Below are positions 53,055-60,499 of a stretch of 64,000 nt of DNA, piece by piece. The position numbers and the translations under genes are program-made. Each line of letters starts with the position of its first letter. Within the stretch, counting starts at the first letter, position 1. The stretch covers positions 81,829-145,828 of the forward strand of contig CAJTLV010000005.1 of the NCBI GenBank assembly GCA_910577435.1, in the 5' to 3' direction. Under the pieces are notes generated by a model. The model saw only the letters and a program-made list of their open reading frames with translations. It was not told the DNA's origin and made no database searches. The DNA is from an uncultured Christensenella sp. GTDB lineage: Bacteria > Bacillota > Clostridia > Christensenellales > Pumilibacteraceae.

Positions 53055-54281
53055 TCACTCGTTCCCACAAAAGCAAAGGCGCGCGCCGATATACACAAAC
53101 GCATACGACGCCGAAAGGCCGCAATAGAAACAGAACGCCCCCGCATTCGCGCCATGCGAGCGATAGCCCCCGAAATACGGCAGATAGACGGTACCGCTTC
53201 GCCACGTTGAACCGTAATTGCAGTAGTACGCTTCGCCCGCGCACAAATTGTCGTCGACTTCTTTCGGTACAAACCCGAGCTTGTTGTCGCCGTGTATGTC
53301 GGTTATCGCGCCGCATACGGTATTCGGCAAATCAGCCGCGATCTCGTAACAGTCGCCCTTGTCGTTAAAATTGCCGTCCGCAATCTTGATTTTATCGGTT
53401 GTAATGAAGCCGTCCACCCATTCAAGAATGTTGCCCCATAGGTCCTCGATGCCGTGACATTTCATTTGAAAGTCGCCGTCTTGGTTGCCGAAGTACAGCC
53501 CGTCTTTGTCCGTGTTGCCCGTAGGTGCGAAGCTGTTCGCTTCGGTGTAGCCTTTCCCGAGCGCGGCGCGGCTGTCAAGGCTCTTGTAGCGAACCACATA
53601 CAACGCTTGTAAAAGCGTTAGCTTGTTGAACGGCAGTATCTCGTAGCCGTTTCCGTTGGCTTGCGCGGCTTCGCGGAACGCTCTGATCGTTTTGTTATTC
53701 GCCGGTAAAACGCCGCTTATAGAGCGCAATTTGTCGCCCACAATATGCCCTTTGTATGCCCCGATATAGAAATTGTCACGCACCTTGCCTTTGTAGCTGA
53801 ATGCGTAGTCGGTGAAGCCGTCAGCAAGCGAACGCGCATCGTCTGTTATCTCAACGTATGTATAGTGTTCGTCTTTGCGTATGCGGTAAAATATCTTGCC
53901 GAACTCGACCATAGTGTCGAAGTATGCGCGCATTTTTCCGATCGGCTCGCCGTCTGCCGTGCGCCCGTAATCGTTCGGGTCTAAATAGTCTACGACCTTA
54001 CCGTTGCAAAGCAAGCACGGCTTTATCTTGGCGAACACGGGGTTTTCAGCCCAACTGCCCGGCTCCGTACCGTCAGCCGGCATATAGCCCGCCGCCTCGC
54101 CTATGTATTCAACAGCTTCTTCGGGGTCGCTATTCTCACGGTCAATCCGAACGCCCCACGCTTTGTACTGCGGTTTGTTGGCGGTTGCTTTCGGTGCTTC
54201 CGTAAGCTCTACCGCACCGCTGTATTTTATTCCGGCAATCTCGATCTCGATTGTGCCGCTGATTTTGGTCTTGTTTTCCAT
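53055..54281 (-). CDS. DGR-diversified protein 2, in the replication module
   Basis: 408 aa. A short N-terminal part (KISGTIEIEIAGIKYSGAVE) replaces the fibre-attachment domain of protein 1. From about residue 45 the two proteins are homologous (WGVRIDRENSDPEEAVEYIG; FTDYAFSYKGKVRDNFYIGA; IEDLWGNILEWVDGFITTDK) and share the C-type-lectin-like fold. It ends in VR2. At the ten TR Asn positions VR2 encodes Y,Y,H,N,Y,G,L,Y,F,Y. No signal peptide or membrane anchor. It sits between the DnaC-like and GIY-YIG genes, far from virion genes. It may be a second binding protein made early, or one packaged from afar. Confidence 0.88.
   Translation of the reverse strand: MENKTKISGTIEIEIAGIKYSGAVELTEAPKATANKPQYKAWGVRIDRENSDPEEAVEYIGEAAGYMPADGTEPGSWAENPVFAKIKPCLLCNGKVVDYLDPNDYGRTADGEPIGKMRAYFDTMVEFGKIFYRIRKDEHYTYVEITDDARSLADGFTDYAFSYKGKVRDNFYIGAYKGHIVGDKLRSISGVLPANNKTIRAFREAAQANGNGYEILPFNKLTLLQALYVVRYKSLDSRAALGKGYTEANSFAPTGNTDKDGLYFGNQDGDFQMKCHGIEDLWGNILEWVDGFITTDKIKIADGNFNDKGDCYEIAADLPNTVCGAITDIHGDNKLGFVPKEVDDNLCAGEAYYCNYGSTWRSGTVYLPYFGGYRSHGANAGAFCFYCGLSASYAFVYIGARLCFCGNE
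53078..53192 (-). repeat. DGR variable repeat 2 (VR2), remote target
   Basis: 115 bp, gap-free alignment to TR at 29376-29490, with 22 substitutions, every one at a TR adenine. The adjacent 15-bp IMH-type sequence CCACAAAAGCAAAGG (53065-53079) is identical to that beside VR1. Confidence 0.95.
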
Positions 54282-54310
54282 GTGGTTATTTCTCCGTTTT
54301 TATTTTTCGG

Positions 54311-55192
54311 CTATATGCCGTATTTTTTGGCGACGTCGTTCACGTCCTTGCGTACCGCCGAGCGGAAGTCGTCGCCGTCGAGCTTCAAAACTCGCGTAGC
54401 CATTTCGTTGATGCGCTCAATTATCGCCTTATCAAGCCGTAGCTCGCTTGCGAGCGCGCTTATCTCGTAGTTTGACGAGAATATGGTCGGCTTTTGCGCG
54501 TTGTACCGTGCGTTAATCACTTCGAACAGTTTTTCTTCTGCCCATTTGGAAGAACTCGCATTGAACTCGCGCCCGATAAACTCTTTGCCTAAATCGTCAA
54601 TGAACGCGAAGTCGTATGCTTGCAAGCGGTTTAGCAATTCGCACTCGCCCATTCCTTGTCCGTCGTAGCTGCTGCGTATTTCGCTCAATATCGTTGCAAG
54701 GTTCGTGTAGATGCATCGATAGCCTTGCCACAGCAGCTCGTTGCAAATGCAAGCTGTTAGGTAGGTTTTGCCGCTGCTGTTGTCGCCGTATATGTACAAG
54801 CCGATATTGTTCTCGCGCATCTCTTTCGCGTGTTCGACGTACCGGCTGCATCTCGCGTACACGTCTTTGTTGTTCTCGGTTATCGTCGCATTTTCGAGCC
54901 GTATGTTTTTATATCGCGCGCCGAGCATTGAAAGGTTGCGGCGGCTGTTAAACGCTTCGAGTGCTTTTTGTCGCGCTTCTTCCTTTTGCCGTGCTTCTTC
55001 GGCTTCGCTTTGGCATTTGCACAAGCACCGCGCTATGAAGTTTCTATCTTGGCTAACAAACACACGTGCGCCCTTGCAATTTTGGCAATGCGGCAGTCCA
55101 TCGTTGCCCAAGTATTCGTCGTCGTGTAGCTTTATCGTGCCGATAGCGTAATCGTTGCGAACTTCGTTCAAAATCTCTTGAAAGCTGCGCAT
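54311..55192 (-). CDS. DnaC/DnaI-like helicase loader ATPase
   Basis: 293 aa. An N-terminal zinc-binding knot (HCQNCKGA and ARCLCKCQS), a helical linker, then an AAA+ domain with Walker A (YIYGDNSSGKTYLTACICNE) and Walker B (YDFAFIDDLGKEF), ending in a sensor helix. It loads the replicative helicase on the phage origin. Downstream of the replication-initiator gene with a 3-nt gap. Confidence 0.88.
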   Translation of the reverse strand: MRSFQEILNEVRNDYAIGTIKLHDDEYLGNDGLPHCQNCKGARVFVSQDRNFIARCLCKCQSEAEEARQKEEARQKALEAFNSRRNLSMLGARYKNIRLENATITENNKDVYARCSRYVEHAKEMRENNIGLYIYGDNSSGKTYLTACICNELLWQGYRCIYTNLATILSEIRSSYDGQGMGECELLNRLQAYDFAFIDDLGKEFIGREFNASSSKWAEEKLFEVINARYNAQKPTIFSSNYEISALASELRLDKAIIERINEMATRVLKLDGDDFRSAVRKDVNDVAKKYGI

Positions 55193-55195
55193 AAG

Positions 55196-55894
55196 CTAAT
55201 CCTCGCGTTTGTATTTGTCGCCGTTCGGTTTGCTTGGTTGCTGTGCTGTCGGTTTTTCTCGGCGTTCCCAAGTCCTTACGCAAGCCCGCCAATCTTTCAT
55301 TGGCTTGTTTCCAACTTTCCACCCGACGCTCTCGTAAAAATCGAAGAATACTTGCGGGTCTATGTTGTTTTTGCGTTCCGAACGACAATACTCGGCTATC
55401 TCTTCGAGCGTAGGTTTAACAAATCGGGAATTGGAAGCGGCGGCGCTCGGCGACGCACTCTCTTCACCTAACCTTTCCTTGCCTAAACTACCCTTACCTA
55501 ACCTAACCTGTGTTTCCGTTTCGTTTCCACTTTGTATACAAGGTGTTTCCAAGCACTCGGTGTAGGCCTTGTTTTTATCAAATCCGAGCCGCGCTCGTTC
55601 GTCAACGTATATCGTTTCTTTGAAGCGGTCTTTTTGAATTATGTTGTGTACTCGCCAATGCCGAATTACCGTTATTCCGTCCTCGAATACAATCACGAAA
55701 CGCTTTACGATTAGCAGCTTGAAGTCGTCCTCACTCGCACCTATCATTGTGCGCACACGCTTCGCGTTCCCGAGAAACCCCTCGTCGTCCGCGCGCATTG
55801 AAAGGTGGAAGTACAACGCTTGTGCCGAAAGCGGCATATCAAGGAACGCGTCGCTGTCGATTATTGATTTTGCGAACATTCGCCTTTCTGCCAT
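55196..55894 (-). CDS. phage replication initiator (DnaD/helix-turn-helix replisome organiser type)
   Basis: 232 aa. The N-terminal winged-helix part (KSIIDSDAFLDMPLSAQALY; GFLGNAKRVRTMIGASEDDF) is standard for phage replisome organisers. A charged linker follows. The C-terminal 70 residues (RFVKPTLEEIAEYCRSERKN; VGWKVGNKPMKDWRACVRTW) match the helical domain that binds the loader. Paired with the DnaC-like gene. Confidence 0.8.
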   Translation of the reverse strand: MAERRMFAKSIIDSDAFLDMPLSAQALYFHLSMRADDEGFLGNAKRVRTMIGASEDDFKLLIVKRFVIVFEDGITVIRHWRVHNIIQKDRFKETIYVDERARLGFDKNKAYTECLETPCIQSGNETETQVRLGKGSLGKERLGEESASPSAAASNSRFVKPTLEEIAEYCRSERKNNIDPQVFFDFYESVGWKVGNKPMKDWRACVRTWERREKPTAQQPSKPNGDKYKRED

Positions 55895-55909
55895 TGTTTG
55901 GTCCTTCCG

Positions 55910-56317
55910 TTAGAACGGTAAGTCGTTGTTATCTACGGGCTGCATATCGGAAATCGGCGGCGGCTCGTGGTCGGCGCGGTTGCCGTTCGCGCCGGTGGTA
56001 CTTTTAGGCGTAAGGAATTCTACCTCGTTGGCTACAACATCGAACGACGTCCTTTTTATGCCGTCGCGGTCCTCGTACTGCCCTCGCTGCACCGAGCCGT
56101 TAATTCCAACCTTACTGCCTTTGAATAGATACTTTGCGCATCTATCGGCGAGCTGTCGCCAAGTGATAACGTCGAAGTAGTCCGCTACGCGCTCGCCCGC
56201 TGAATTCGTAAACGGTCGGTTGACCGCTATCTGAAAGCGGGTAAAATTTACACCGCCTTGCGTAACCGAGCTTTCGGGGTCTTTGGTGAGATTTCCTATC
56301 AAAATGATTTTGTTCAT
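55910..56317 (-). CDS. ssb: single-stranded DNA-binding protein
   Basis: 135 aa from ATG at 56317 with AAAAAGGAGCAATT upstream; it overlaps the HNH stop as ATGA. OB-fold signature MNKIILIGNLTKDPESSVTQ, then FDVITWRQLADRCAKYLFKG and GSVQRGQYEDRDGIKRTSFD. The acidic tip DNNDLPF recruits partner proteins. Confidence 0.93.
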   Translation of the reverse strand: MNKIILIGNLTKDPESSVTQGGVNFTRFQIAVNRPFTNSAGERVADYFDVITWRQLADRCAKYLFKGSKVGINGSVQRGQYEDRDGIKRTSFDVVANEVEFLTPKSTTGANGNRADHEPPPISDMQPVDNNDLPF

Positions 56318-56615
56318 AATTGCTCCTTTTTGTAAATTCTGTCGGCGTCCGAAAAGTCCGGATACCACAAGTCAAGGTGTTCTTTTACGCGCTTAAGCAA
56401 GCTGTCGCGCGCTGTTGTGTTGTCCATTAAATCGTGGCACGGGCGGCATAGTGTCACAACATTTTGCTCTATGCCAAGCCCGCCCTTGCTTCGCGGTATG
56501 TAATGCGCTTCGGGTAAGCCGGGCTTACCGCAAGCACGCATTGTCCGCGATCGCGCTTGTATACTGCGTCTTTGGTCGCTTTGCTTATTGCGCACGCCTT
56601 TGTCCGCTCGTTCAC
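56314..56615 (-). pseudogene. HNH endonuclease with 1-nt frameshift
   Basis: The natural start is GTG at 56615, overlapping the upstream stop as GTGA and preceded by GGGAGG. It reads NERTKACAISKATKDAVYKR then DRGQCVL. The frame then changes near 56532 to GKPGLPEAHYIPRSKGGLGI and VVTLCRPCHDLMD. Homologous HNH proteins have C-V-L-C-G-K-P-G here. Restoring one base (CTT to CTTT in the coding strand) rebuilds the CxxC and a single 101-aa frame. As it stands the product is truncated. Located between the NinB-like and SSB genes, where small HNH genes are common. Confidence 0.75.
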
Positions 56616-57196
56616 GGTTGGGCCTCCCAAGCGGCGATAAGGTTCGCCAACTCTTCGGGCGCTCTCGTTTCGATGCCAAGCTCTTTGGCTTCGTACACGA
56701 CGCCGTCTATAAGCCGCTTCATTTCCGCTTTATCAAGCGTGTGTGTATGCTTATAGAAAACATATTGACTGTAAGGCTTCTTGTTCTTCGCCGTGAAATC
56801 GGCAATCCATTTCGCGTACTTGTAGTAGTCCGCTACGTTCGCGCTTTTCGGTAAAGCTGCGATTACCGGCTCGCCGCACTCGGTTGCTATTGCGCCGTAT
56901 TCAAGCACCATTTTTACTTTTGTTTCGTCCGCGCCGAGCTGCATCGCTCCGGCTATCTTGTCAACTAAAACATGGAAGTACGCGTTCGCATTTAAGCTCC
57001 GCTTTTCTTTGTACCACTCGACCGCAACCGTGAGCCGTTCTTTGCCGTTTGCAAGCCCCGTGCGTATCGTCGCGGCTGTTTGCTTGGCGGGGTATGTTTC
57101 GTCCTTTGCGACGCGTAACGATAACACAAGCGAGCCGTCCGCGTCCGTCAAGCAGTTTTCGAACGTACAGTTAAATTTGCCGATTTCTTTTGCCAA
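56612..57196 (-). CDS. NinB-like phage recombination protein
   Basis: 194 aa. The start is TTG at 57196 with GGGAGGCGTAAG upstream. The phrase VEWYKEKRSLNANAYFHVLV is characteristic of NinB/Orf-type proteins in Firmicutes phages that assist annealing recombination. The C-terminal helices include THTLDKAEMKRLIDGVVYEA. Follows the nuclease gene in a recombination cluster (ERF, nuclease, NinB-like, HNH, SSB). Confidence 0.65.
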   Translation of the reverse strand: MAKEIGKFNCTFENCLTDADGSLVLSLRVAKDETYPAKQTAATIRTGLANGKERLTVAVEWYKEKRSLNANAYFHVLVDKIAGAMQLGADETKVKMVLEYGAIATECGEPVIAALPKSANVADYYKYAKWIADFTAKNKKPYSQYVFYKHTHTLDKAEMKRLIDGVVYEAKELGIETRAPEELANLIAAWEAQP

Positions 57197-57197
57197 C

Positions 57198-58097
57198 TTA
57201 CGCCTCCCGAATTGTTATCTTGACGTAGCCTTTTACGCTCGACACCTTGCTGTATTTTGCGGCAATCTCGGGCATTTCGGCTTTGAGCTTCGTGCCGTCC
57301 ACTTTGGCTTGCGTAGTCGGTGCGACGCGTGTTATAAGCATAGACTTGTCGGGCGTTTCCCAACTCGTTATTTTTTGCTTTGTCATAAGTTCGTAAAGCT
57401 GTTGGCGGTATTTCTTGGCGGTTTTCTCTGCTGTTTCCTTTGCTGCTTCCGCAAGTTTAAGCACACGCTCGGCGTTCTCGAATAACTCTACCAATTCGTT
57501 TGCAACCACAAGCCCCGGCTCGTGATAAATCTCGCCGTTACGTTCGCATTCAAGCAAGCGGTCGATTTCGACGGCGGGTATGCGCTCGATCGGAATTGCT
57601 TTTGATTTCTCGCCCAAATGGAAAACATACATTTTGTCGAATTTTACGTCCGCAAGCCGCTCATACAGCGAGAGCTGCCAAGCGCAAGACCTAATGTTTA
57701 CATTTCGCGTTGTCTTAACGTCAACAAGCGTCAAGCCGTCCGCGCTGTTGCCGATAATATCAGCCGTGCCCGCAAAAATGTAATTGTCAACTTCGATATC
57801 GGGTATATCGTAGTCCGGCAAAATAATCTCGCTCTTGCAAGGGGTAAACCCTAACTCGTCCGTAATATCGATATAGTCGGAAAATTCGGGCGTAAATCCG
57901 ATTTTGCCGAACTTGATATATTCTTCGATTTCCTTGTGAATTGCGGTACCTCGCTTGCGAGCCTTTTCTAAAACGTCAGTACTTACCCCCGAATAATCGG
58001 TAGCTAAACCGTGCTTTTTTAAGAGGGTTGTAACGCTAATAAGCCGTTTATCACCAAGCCAATAAACGTGTTGCTCTTCGTTGAATATTACTCTCAT
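57198..58097 (-). CDS. PD-(D/E)XK family nuclease
   Basis: 299 aa. An N-terminal helix with AIHKEIEEYI, then the nuclease core: FAGTADIIGNSADGLTLVDV followed by KTT (the D-x(n)-DVK signature), and the QLSLYERL helix (Gln-motif). The C-terminal half is a coiled-coil and a small basic domain. Likely the 5'-3' exonuclease partner of the ERF annealase, whose stop codon overlaps its ATG. Confidence 0.8.
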   Translation of the reverse strand: MRVIFNEEQHVYWLGDKRLISVTTLLKKHGLATDYSGVSTDVLEKARKRGTAIHKEIEEYIKFGKIGFTPEFSDYIDITDELGFTPCKSEIILPDYDIPDIEVDNYIFAGTADIIGNSADGLTLVDVKTTRNVNIRSCAWQLSLYERLADVKFDKMYVFHLGEKSKAIPIERIPAVEIDRLLECERNGEIYHEPGLVVANELVELFENAERVLKLAEAAKETAEKTAKKYRQQLYELMTKQKITSWETPDKSMLITRVAPTTQAKVDGTKLKAEMPEIAAKYSKVSSVKGYVKITIREA

Positions 58098-58840
58098 TGT
58101 GCTTTACCCTCCGCATTGTCGGCTTGCTGTTGGGCTGCTTGCTTTGCCGCATCTCTTGCTTTCATTTTCTCGATAGCTGCTTTTTGCATTTTGATAGCTT
58201 CCGCAACATCTTCTTTGCTGATTTCGTCAACACTCTTTTTGAAGTTTACGGCAATTTTATTCAAGTCCATTTTTAAGTCTTGGACCTCTTTCAACTGCTC
58301 GGGTGTAGGCTTCTCGAACGGTTTGTCCGCTTTCGGTTTGCCGTTGCCATTGCCATTCTCGCCGTTTCCGGTGCCGCCGTCCAATATGTCGCTCTCCGCT
58401 ATATCGAACATAGCCATATACAAATAACGGCGCTGATACGTTTCGACCGCTCCGAGATTTTGCATATCGTTGCAGCCCGCCACTTTCACTTCGCGCATCG
58501 GGCTTGTGATCGTGAATGTTTGCTCGCTGTCGAAGTCGTATGCCGTAAGAGTTGCTTCGGTGGCTATGAAATTGACAATCGCCGTAAATCTCTCGGCGAG
58601 CATTAGCTCGTTGAGCTGCGGGGTAAAGTCGGCTAACTCAAGGTACGGCTTGCCTTCGCGTCCGTTCATTTTGCCGCTTTTTTTCACTTCCGTTTTTTGC
58701 AGCCCTACGCGAACGCATTGTATCTTTTCAAACAGCGTCTTTTTGCGCGGCGGCTGTGCTTTTGTGTCCGGCTTTTCGGTCGCCGGCTTCTTGGCGGCGG
58801 GTTTCTTTACCTCTTCCGCAGCTTGCTTTTCTTTTTCCAT
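58094..58840 (-). CDS. ERF-family single-strand annealing protein
   Basis: 248 aa from ATG at 58840 (GGAGGGCAAACCAC); an in-frame Met eight codons upstream is less likely. The Lys/Ala/Pro-rich start is disordered. The ERF core reads MNGREGKPYLELADFTPQLN, FTITSPMREVKVAGCNDMQN and GAVETYQRRYLYMAMFDIAE. It ends with an Ala/Gln-rich helix. Anneals phage DNA strands with the adjacent nuclease and SSB. Confidence 0.78.
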   Translation of the reverse strand: MEKEKQAAEEVKKPAAKKPATEKPDTKAQPPRKKTLFEKIQCVRVGLQKTEVKKSGKMNGREGKPYLELADFTPQLNELMLAERFTAIVNFIATEATLTAYDFDSEQTFTITSPMREVKVAGCNDMQNLGAVETYQRRYLYMAMFDIAESDILDGGTGNGENGNGNGKPKADKPFEKPTPEQLKEVQDLKMDLNKIAVNFKKSVDEISKEDVAEAIKMQKAAIEKMKARDAAKQAAQQQADNAEGKAQ

Positions 58841-58853
58841 GTGGTTTGCCCTC

Positions 58854-59369
58854 CTATTTGACAAATGGATTTAGTAGTGATAGAATATTTCCGGTCGGGG
58901 CATTAGTGGTTTGCCTCCCGGCTGCTCCGCGTGCCTTGTCGTGTAAGGCTGCGGGGCTTTTTTTGTTTGCCGCTTCGTATTGGCTTTTGAGCTGCATCAC
59001 GCAATAGATCACCCATTCGTTAATGCTTTTGAACCCGCATTGCTGCAGCACTTCTCTCGTCAATACTGCGCGGCAGTCGTTGTTGAGCCGTACCGTCATT
59101 TTGTATTCGGTCGTTTCTCTGATTACTCGCGCCCCGCCGGTCGCTTCCGTTGCGGTGTTTACGCTCGGTAGAAGTCGGACCTCTTCGGGGTTGTAAATGT
59201 CGGTCGGCAAGCATTGTAACGCTTCGGTTATGCGCTCGAAGTCGCTCGGTATCGGTAAAGCCCGATAATTCTCGAACCGCGAGTACATTGTCGCGTCGAT
59301 GCTCGCCGCATCTGCCACTTGCTTGGCTTGCAAGCCCTTTTGTTCGCGTAGCTCTCTATATTTCGGCAT
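58854..59369 (-). CDS. XRE-family regulator with C-terminal helical domain, candidate repressor
   Basis: 171 aa. The helix-turn-helix is at residues 4-60 (YRELREQKGLQAKQVADAAS; YSRFENYRALPIPSDFERIT). Residues 85-130 (YKMTVRLNNDCRAVLTREVL) look like a second, ribbon-helix-helix-like module. Good ribosome site GGGAGGTTATT. The only XRE protein in the prophage, so the best candidate for the lysogeny switch, though it is embedded in the early operon rather than divergent. Confidence 0.75.
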   Translation of the reverse strand: MPKYRELREQKGLQAKQVADAASIDATMYSRFENYRALPIPSDFERITEALQCLPTDIYNPEEVRLLPSVNTATEATGGARVIRETTEYKMTVRLNNDCRAVLTREVLQQCGFKSINEWVIYCVMQLKSQYEAANKKSPAALHDKARGAAGRQTTNAPTGNILSLLNPFVK

Positions 59370-59393
59370 AATAACCTCCCTTGTAAATTTTTG

Positions 59394-59549
59394 CTACGCC
59401 TTTGCCAAACCGTCGATAATGAGCTTTCTTACGATTGCGCTCACACTCGTTTGCTCTTGCTTGGCGCGCTCGCTCAACTTGTCGAACGTGTCTTTCGGAA
59501 CGCACAGCGTGAACCGCTTTTCTTTGCTCAAAGTGCTATCCTTGCCCAT
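59394..59549 (-). CDS. 51-aa ribbon-helix-helix protein
   Basis: MGKDSTLSKEKRFTLCVPKD, then TFDKLSERAKQEQTSVSAIV and RKLIIDGLAKA: one basic strand and two helices, a complete CopG/Arc fold. Start ATG at 59549 behind AAGGAGGTGTGCTT. Its leader begins with the hammerhead ribozyme, whose cleavage would leave a 34-nt 5' leader carrying the ribosome site. Confidence 0.75.
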   Translation of the reverse strand: MGKDSTLSKEKRFTLCVPKDTFDKLSERAKQEQTSVSAIVRKLIIDGLAKA

Positions 59550-59578
59550 AAGCACACCTCCTTGTTGTATTTGGGTTG

Positions 59579-59639
59579 CCCCGAACGCCGCGTCGAGCGC
59601 GGTCGTTTCATCTTAATTTTCAAAGACTCGTCAGCGGGG
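59579..59639 (-). ncRNA. hammerhead ribozyme (type I)
   Basis: 61 nt directly after the TAA stop of the preceding gene. In order on the minus strand: stem I CCCCG, core CUGACGA, stem II GUCUU/AAGAU (one G-U pair), core GAAA, stem III CG(A)CCGCG/CGCGGCG with loop CUCGA and a bulged A, then U-U, and stem I CGGGG. All conserved core positions (CUGANGA, GAAA, U16.1, H17) are present. Predicted self-cleavage lies between 59584 and 59583. The rare G-U at 10.1-11.1 and U at position 17 may slow it. Confidence 0.8.
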
Positions 59640-59828
59640 TTATGTGTTTTGCCAATATTCGAGCCGACCGATAATCGCTTCGAGCCTTTCAGCTTCTCGT
59701 AACGCTTTCGGTTCGGCTAATGCTTCGAGCTTCTCGCGTAAGGTCATAAGCCAATCTTTTGCTCTGTTCGCATCAACCTTTACGCTCTCGATTTCCTCTT
59801 TGAGGCTTTCACGTTCCGTTTTTGTCAT
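59640..59828 (-). CDS. small coiled-coil early protein
   Basis: 62 aa, almost entirely a charged helix (KTERESLKEEIESVKVDANR; LEALAEPKALREAERLEAII). Its ATG overlaps the end of the preceding gene as ATGA. Its stop codon touches the hammerhead ribozyme. Function unknown. Confidence 0.6.
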   Translation of the reverse strand: MTKTERESLKEEIESVKVDANRAKDWLMTLREKLEALAEPKALREAERLEAIIGRLEYWQNT

Positions 59829-60091
59829 TGTTCGCCCCGTTGCCTTTTTGCGAGCTTCAGCGCGCTGTCTATCGTGCGACCCGAATTATATATTTGCGCT
59901 ATAATGCCCTCTAAATCTCGCGTTAATTCGAGCAGTTTCAACAGTACCATACAGCCTATCTCTCCGATTTTCTCGTCATATAGCTCGTGGAACTCTTGTT
60001 CTATTTTTGACAGCAGATCGTATGTTTTGTTGTATTCTTCGGCTAATAACTCAACGTCAACTTTTTCTTTAAGTGTCGATTGCGTTACCAT
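59825..60091 (-). CDS. small helical early protein
   Basis: 88 aa, predicted all-helical (ELLAEEYNKTYDLLSKIEQE; MVLLKLLELTRDLEGIIAQI) with a basic end. Start overlaps the upstream stop. Function unknown; the second gene of the early operon. Confidence 0.6.
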   Translation of the reverse strand: MVTQSTLKEKVDVELLAEEYNKTYDLLSKIEQEFHELYDEKIGEIGCMVLLKLLELTRDLEGIIAQIYNSGRTIDSALKLAKRQRGEQ

Positions 60092-60402
60092 TATTCAGCA
60101 CCTTCCGTCTTTTTGTGTTCTTCTACAATGTCGCCGTTTTTAAGCGCTTTATATAAGGCTTCGGCTTCCGCAAGCATACTGCGCAAACTTGTAATATTGC
60201 TTTCGATTTCCATTGCGGTCTTTGCCGATTCGAGCATATCGCGCATTACCCTCATTCCACCGATTTTATAAAGCTCCGCGATTTGGTCTTTGCCAAGTAC
60301 ATTATCAATTACCGGGTGGAATGTATATACAGTTTCCACCACGCGATAGTCGCTGTCCGAAATTGTCTTGCCGATGCGCTCTTCGAATTCTTGTTTTGTC
60401 AT
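60091..60402 (-). CDS. first gene of the early operon, small helical protein
   Basis: 103 aa. MTKQEFEERIGKTISDSDYR is followed by helices (MLESAKTAMEIESNITSLRS). The strong site GGAGG lies 5 nt before ATG, directly downstream of the right-end inverted repeats. Similar to small early proteins of Firmicutes phages; role unknown. Confidence 0.6.
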   Translation of the reverse strand: MTKQEFEERIGKTISDSDYRVVETVYTFHPVIDNVLGKDQIAELYKIGGMRVMRDMLESAKTAMEIESNITSLRSMLAEAEALYKALKNGDIVEEHKKTEGAE

Positions 60403-60424
60403 GACTTACCTCCAAAAATAAAAA

Positions 60425-60486
60425 ATAGGTTCGTAGCATTTGCTACGAACCTATCAAAAAAGGTCTGTAACGAATGTTACAAACCT
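60425..60486. repeat. pair of inverted repeats at the right phage end
   Basis: First: ATAGGTTCGTAGCA-TT-TGCTACGAACCTAT (perfect 14-nt arms, 60425-60454). Second: AGGTCTGTAAC-GAAT-GTTACAAACCT (11-nt arms, one mismatch, 60461-60486). The four half-sites share AGGTYYGTARC. They stand between the right boundary and the first early gene, so they are candidates for recombinase-binding sites, repressor operators, or (the first, with T runs on the minus strand) a terminator blocking transcription from the host. Confidence 0.7.
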
Positions 60487-60499
60487 ATTCTAAATCAAC

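Noticed and set aside
53046..53316. Upstream extension of the YopX frame through VR2
   Set aside because: This frame is antisense-like Arg/Cys-rich sequence inside the variable-protein gene; the real upstream gene starts at 53045 in another frame.
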